Assembly: GCA_025454095.1 (NCBI GenBank)
Contig: JALOPC010000086.1
Location: forward strand, 1-7,590
Length of the DNA stretch: 7,590 nucleotides
Direction: 5' to 3'
DNA from: Syntrophales bacterium
GTDB taxonomy: Bacteria; Desulfobacterota; Syntrophia; Syntrophales; UBA2192
Shown here: piece after piece, positions 5,393-7,590 of the stretch
How positions within the stretch are numbered: the stretch's first letter is position 1
Layout of the letters: each line of letters starts with the position of its first letter
The notes under the pieces: model-generated
Databases searched by the model: none
Told to the model about the DNA's origin: nothing
The model's input: the letters and a program-made list of their open reading frames with translations, nothing else
Translations under genes and position numbers: made by a program

Positions 5393-5935
5393 TGGCATCT
5401 CCCGAAGCCGCTGCGCTTCCTGCAACAGTTTCATCTGCCGATTGATGTTCTCCTGCGTCGGCTGAACGGGCTTGCTGGCCTCTTTCTCGAGCCGGTCGGC
5501 TTCCTCGAGGCGGCGCTGCTTCTCCTGCTGTTTCTCCTGCTGCTTTCGCTGATATTCCTCTTTCGCTTTCTGGATCTCTTCGTCGGCGACCTTCTTCATC
5601 TCGGCATCCTGCTGCCTCTCGGCAGGGCTGACCGGATCCCTGCTTCCGGGCTGCGGCATGGGGGGCGCTGCCTGATTCCTGCTCCCGGGCCTCGGCATGG
5701 GCGCCGGGCCCTGCGCCTCGGGAGCGGCTGTTGTTTCTCTCTCGGAGGGAGCCAGGTCCGAATTGTCGAGGACATCCGACCGCACTCCCGGAGGCGGGTT
5801 GTCGGTGATGACGATCCGCCCGTCCTTGTCGGTATAGCGGTAGAGCTGTGCCGGGGCGTCTCCGGGCATCAGCAGGATCACGACCCATGCCGAAACGAGG
5901 ACGGCAGCCAACAATCTCGCGGGGTGCTTGCTCAT
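5390..5935 (-). CDS. Exported DUF4124-domain protein with coiled-coil tail (upstream copy)
   Basis: 181 aa. The signal peptide has a hydrophobic core at about 7-24 and probable cleavage at DAPA|QLYRY. The DUF4124 domain LYRYTDKDGRIVITDNPPPG (31-50) follows, as in the neighbouring paralogue. A Pro-rich linker contains an imperfect internal repeat, PMPRPGSRNQAAP then PMPQPGSRDPVSP (79-104). The tail (about 106-152) is Gln/Glu/Lys-rich (RKQQEKQQEKQRRLEEADRL), predicted helical coiled coil, and ends NRQMKLLQEAQRLREMP. No cysteine is present after the signal, so it is not a lipoprotein. ATG 5935 has a purine-rich GGGAGAGAAG upstream (about 5939-5948). It probably shares a transcript with the copy downstream, whose start is 81 nt past this stop. 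The role is unknown; a periplasmic or cell-envelope assembly function is a guess from architecture only. Confidence 0.85.
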   Translation of the reverse strand: MSKHPARLLAAVLVSAWVVILLMPGDAPAQLYRYTDKDGRIVITDNPPPGVRSDVLDNSDLAPSERETTAAPEAQGPAPMPRPGSRNQAAPPMPQPGSRDPVSPAERQQDAEMKKVADEEIQKAKEEYQRKQQEKQQEKQRRLEEADRLEKEASKPVQPTQENINRQMKLLQEAQRLREMP

Positions 5936-5951
5936 AATCTTCTCTCCCTGT

Positions 5952-5988
5952 CGGTGATCGATAAATCTTCAATAGAGGTTATCGACCG
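5952..5988. promoter_or_regulatory. Dyad upstream of the DUF4124 pair
   Basis: TCGATAA (5958-5964) and TTATCGA (5979-5985) are exact reverse complements around a 14-nt spacer, and flanking CGGT (5952-5955) and ACCG (5985-5988) extend the symmetry with a small offset. It lies 17-53 nt upstream of the ATG at 5935 and is AT-richer than its surroundings. It may be an operator or a 5'-UTR hairpin for the DUF4124 genes; a T-run typical of a terminator for mnmA is absent. The rest of the 124-nt gap to mnmA (5936-6059) shows nothing else I can support. Confidence 0.45.
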
Positions 5989-6059
5989 CATCCGTCGTTT
6001 TCTTTAATGGTTTCGCTCCACTCTACCCCGAAGAGGCAAAAGAATCAATACGGCGATTC

Positions 6060-7590
6060 TCACCCGCCGACGGCCTCGCGGATCGTACCGCCGCCCAGCA
6101 CGACCCCGTCGCGGTACAGCACAACCGACTGGCCCGGTGTCACGGCCTCCTGCGGCTCGTCGAAGGCGACCCGGAGGGAGCCGGGGCCCGCTTCGACGCG
6201 GCATGAAGCGGGCCGGTGCGCATAACGGATCTTCGCATGCGCCTCGCGCGGCATTTCGTCGACCAGCAAGTTCGGTTCAGCCGCCTCGAGCCCCCCCGAG
6301 AGGAGGGCTTCCCTGGGGCCCACGACGACGAGGTTTGCCGCCGGGTCGATGGCCAGGACATAGAGGAGTTCCCCCCGCCCGTCCGAACGGCGCGCCCGCT
6401 GGCCGATGGTGTAGTGGACGATGCCCCGGTGCGTGCCCACGACCTGCCCGGACCGGTCCACCATCCTGCCGGGCCCCATCCCGGGGATACGGGTTTCGAA
6501 AAACGGGCCGATCCCGCCCGGGGGAATGAAGCAGATATCCTGGCTGTCCTCCCGCTGCGAAACGGGCAGCCCGGCACGCGCCGCCAGCTCCCGGACCTCC
6601 GGCTTCGTGTACTCGCCCAGCGGCAGGTGCATGCGCCCGAGCGCCTCCCGCCTCACCCGGTAGAGGAAATAGGTCTGGTCCTTCCTGCGGTCCTTCGGCA
6701 CGGCCAGGGCCGGCTTGCCGCCCCGCTCGGCGATACGCGCGTAGTGCCCCGTGGCCAGGCCCCCGTAGCCGAACTGCCGGGCCTTTTCGAGCACCATCCC
6801 GAATTTGATGTCCCGGTTGCACAGCACGCAGGGGTTCGGCGTCCTCCCCTGCCGGTATTCCGCCAGGAAGGGCTCGATGACGAGCCGCTCCAGGTCGGCG
6901 CCGAAATCGACCGCGTGGTGAGGGATTCCCAGCATGCGGCACACCTTCGCCGCATCCTCCACATCCCTGGAGCCGTACCCGACGGCCCCGTCGCCCTGCC
7001 GGAAGAGGGTGAGCCCCGCAATGTCCAGCCCCCGCTCGGCAAGGAGCAGGGCCGCCACGGAACTGTCCACCCCGCCGCTCATGGCTACGAGGATTCTCCC
7101 GGACGCCGGGCCCCCATGGGGCATCGTGATCACCGACCCGCGGGCCCGGAACCATGCCGCAAGCCTCTCCATCGCCTCCCGCTCGCGCCGGGAAAGCTCC
7201 CCGGGGCCCAGCGTCTCCCCGAAATAGCCGTTCACCACCGCCGTTCCGGCCTTCTCCAGCACTCCCGCGAGATAAGCCGGGTCGCCCGCCTGGAGATAGA
7301 GGCTCACGTCGTTGATGAAGAGCATGTCCCGGCCCAGCGCCTCGACCTGCCGGAGAACGCCCTCAATGGCCTCCCGGTTTCGCCGCGCTTTTTCCAGCGC
7401 CTCCCCTTCGGTCGCCGAGGTCAGACGCGGCGCAAGGACGGGCACGCGCAGGGTGACGACGCCCGAGCCGTCGGGCGGCCTGAGCCTGCCGCCCACCCCC
7501 TTGAGCCCCCGGGATCGCAAACTCTCGTCGGGGATCTCCGGCGCGAGGTCGATGACGGCAATCCGTTCCCCCATCCCCTGCCGGCAGAAA
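6060..7590 (-). CDS. mnmA: tRNA 2-thiouridine(34) synthase MnmA with a long N-terminal extension (5' end at or beyond window edge)
   Basis: MnmA thiolates U34 of tRNA Lys, Glu and Gln using ATP and persulfide sulfur. Residue numbers count from the ATG at 7574. The MnmA core occupies about 158-504 (347 aa, normal family length): the PP-loop RILVAMSGGVDSSVAALLL (160-178), TPNPCVLCNRDIKFG (245-259) with the first catalytic cysteine C252, GLATGHYARI (272-281), KDQTYFLY (298-305), DSQDICFIPPGG (343-354) with the second catalytic cysteine C348, and HYTIGQRA (387-394). Ahead of it lie about 158 residues foreign to ordinary MnmA. ATG 7574 has AGGGG directly abutting it, too close for a good ribosome-binding site, and the frame stays open (FCRQG) to the edge, so the real start may lie further upstream. 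The C-terminal tRNA-binding and beta-barrel part is complete, ending GGTIREAVGG. It is separated by 124 nt from the DUF4124 pair on the same strand. Confidence 0.9.
   Translation of the reverse strand, partial: FCRQGMGERIAVIDLAPEIPDESLRSRGLKGVGGRLRPPDGSGVVTLRVPVLAPRLTSATEGEALEKARRNREAIEGVLRQVEALGRDMLFINDVSLYLQAGDPAYLAGVLEKAGTAVVNGYFGETLGPGELSRREREAMERLAAWFRARGSVITMPHGGPASGRILVAMSGGVDSSVAALLLAERGLDIAGLTLFRQGDGAVGYGSRDVEDAAKVCRMLGIPHHAVDFGADLERLVIEPFLAEYRQGRTPNPCVLCNRDIKFGMVLEKARQFGYGGLATGHYARIAERGGKPALAVPKDRRKDQTYFLYRVRREALGRMHLPLGEYTKPEVRELAARAGLPVSQREDSQDICFIPPGGIGPFFETRIPGMGPGRMVDRSGQVVGTHRGIVHYTIGQRARRSDGRGELLYVLAIDPAANLVVVGPREALLSGGLEAAEPNLLVDEMPREAHAKIRYAHRPASCRVEAGPGSLRVAFDEPQEAVTPGQSVVLYRDGVVLGGGTIREAVGG

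Overview
The window reads as chromosomal DNA from a GC-rich, selenocysteine-using bacterium. An anaerobic Desulfobacterota-like (former deltaproteobacterial) host is my best guess from the gene content and from how the proteins read; nothing here fixes the taxon. There are no mobile elements, tRNA or rRNA genes, or CRISPR arrays.

The left two thirds (1-4827) is a selenium-metabolism locus. A LysR-type regulator, cut by the left edge, is read leftwards. It diverges from a rightward operon across an AT-rich gap holding a perfect 11-bp inverted repeat (881-891 / 908-918), the likely operator. The operon holds a YedE/TsuA-type membrane protein (probable Se/S transporter), a 70-aa TusA/YedF-like carrier, a DUF3343 (Se/S carrier-like) protein with an unexplained cysteine-bearing C-terminal half, a ribokinase/NAD(P)HX-dehydratase-fold protein of unknown substrate, and selD (selenophosphate synthetase). 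SelD is itself a selenoprotein: its catalytic position is an in-frame TGA (3826-3828) followed at once by a SECIS-like hairpin. A conventional gene caller would truncate it to an internal ATG at 4057. The likely flow is uptake (YedE), then carriage of reduced Se/S on cysteine (YedF-like, DUF3343), then activation to selenophosphate (SelD) under LysR control. The kinase-like protein overlaps selD by 3 bases and has no assigned role.

The middle (4841-5935) holds two leftward, tandem, diverged genes for exported DUF4124 proteins with charged, coiled-coil-like C-termini. They are separated by a short direct-repeat and palindrome patch.

The right end (6060-7590) is a leftward mnmA (tRNA 2-thiouridylase). 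Its reading frame carries at least about 158 extra N-terminal residues and is still open at the window edge, which suggests a domain fusion. MnmA makes the s2U34 that selenophosphate-dependent enzymes can convert to 2-selenouridine. This is a thematic link to selD, but no selU is present here and the mnmA strand is opposite, so shared function is not shown.
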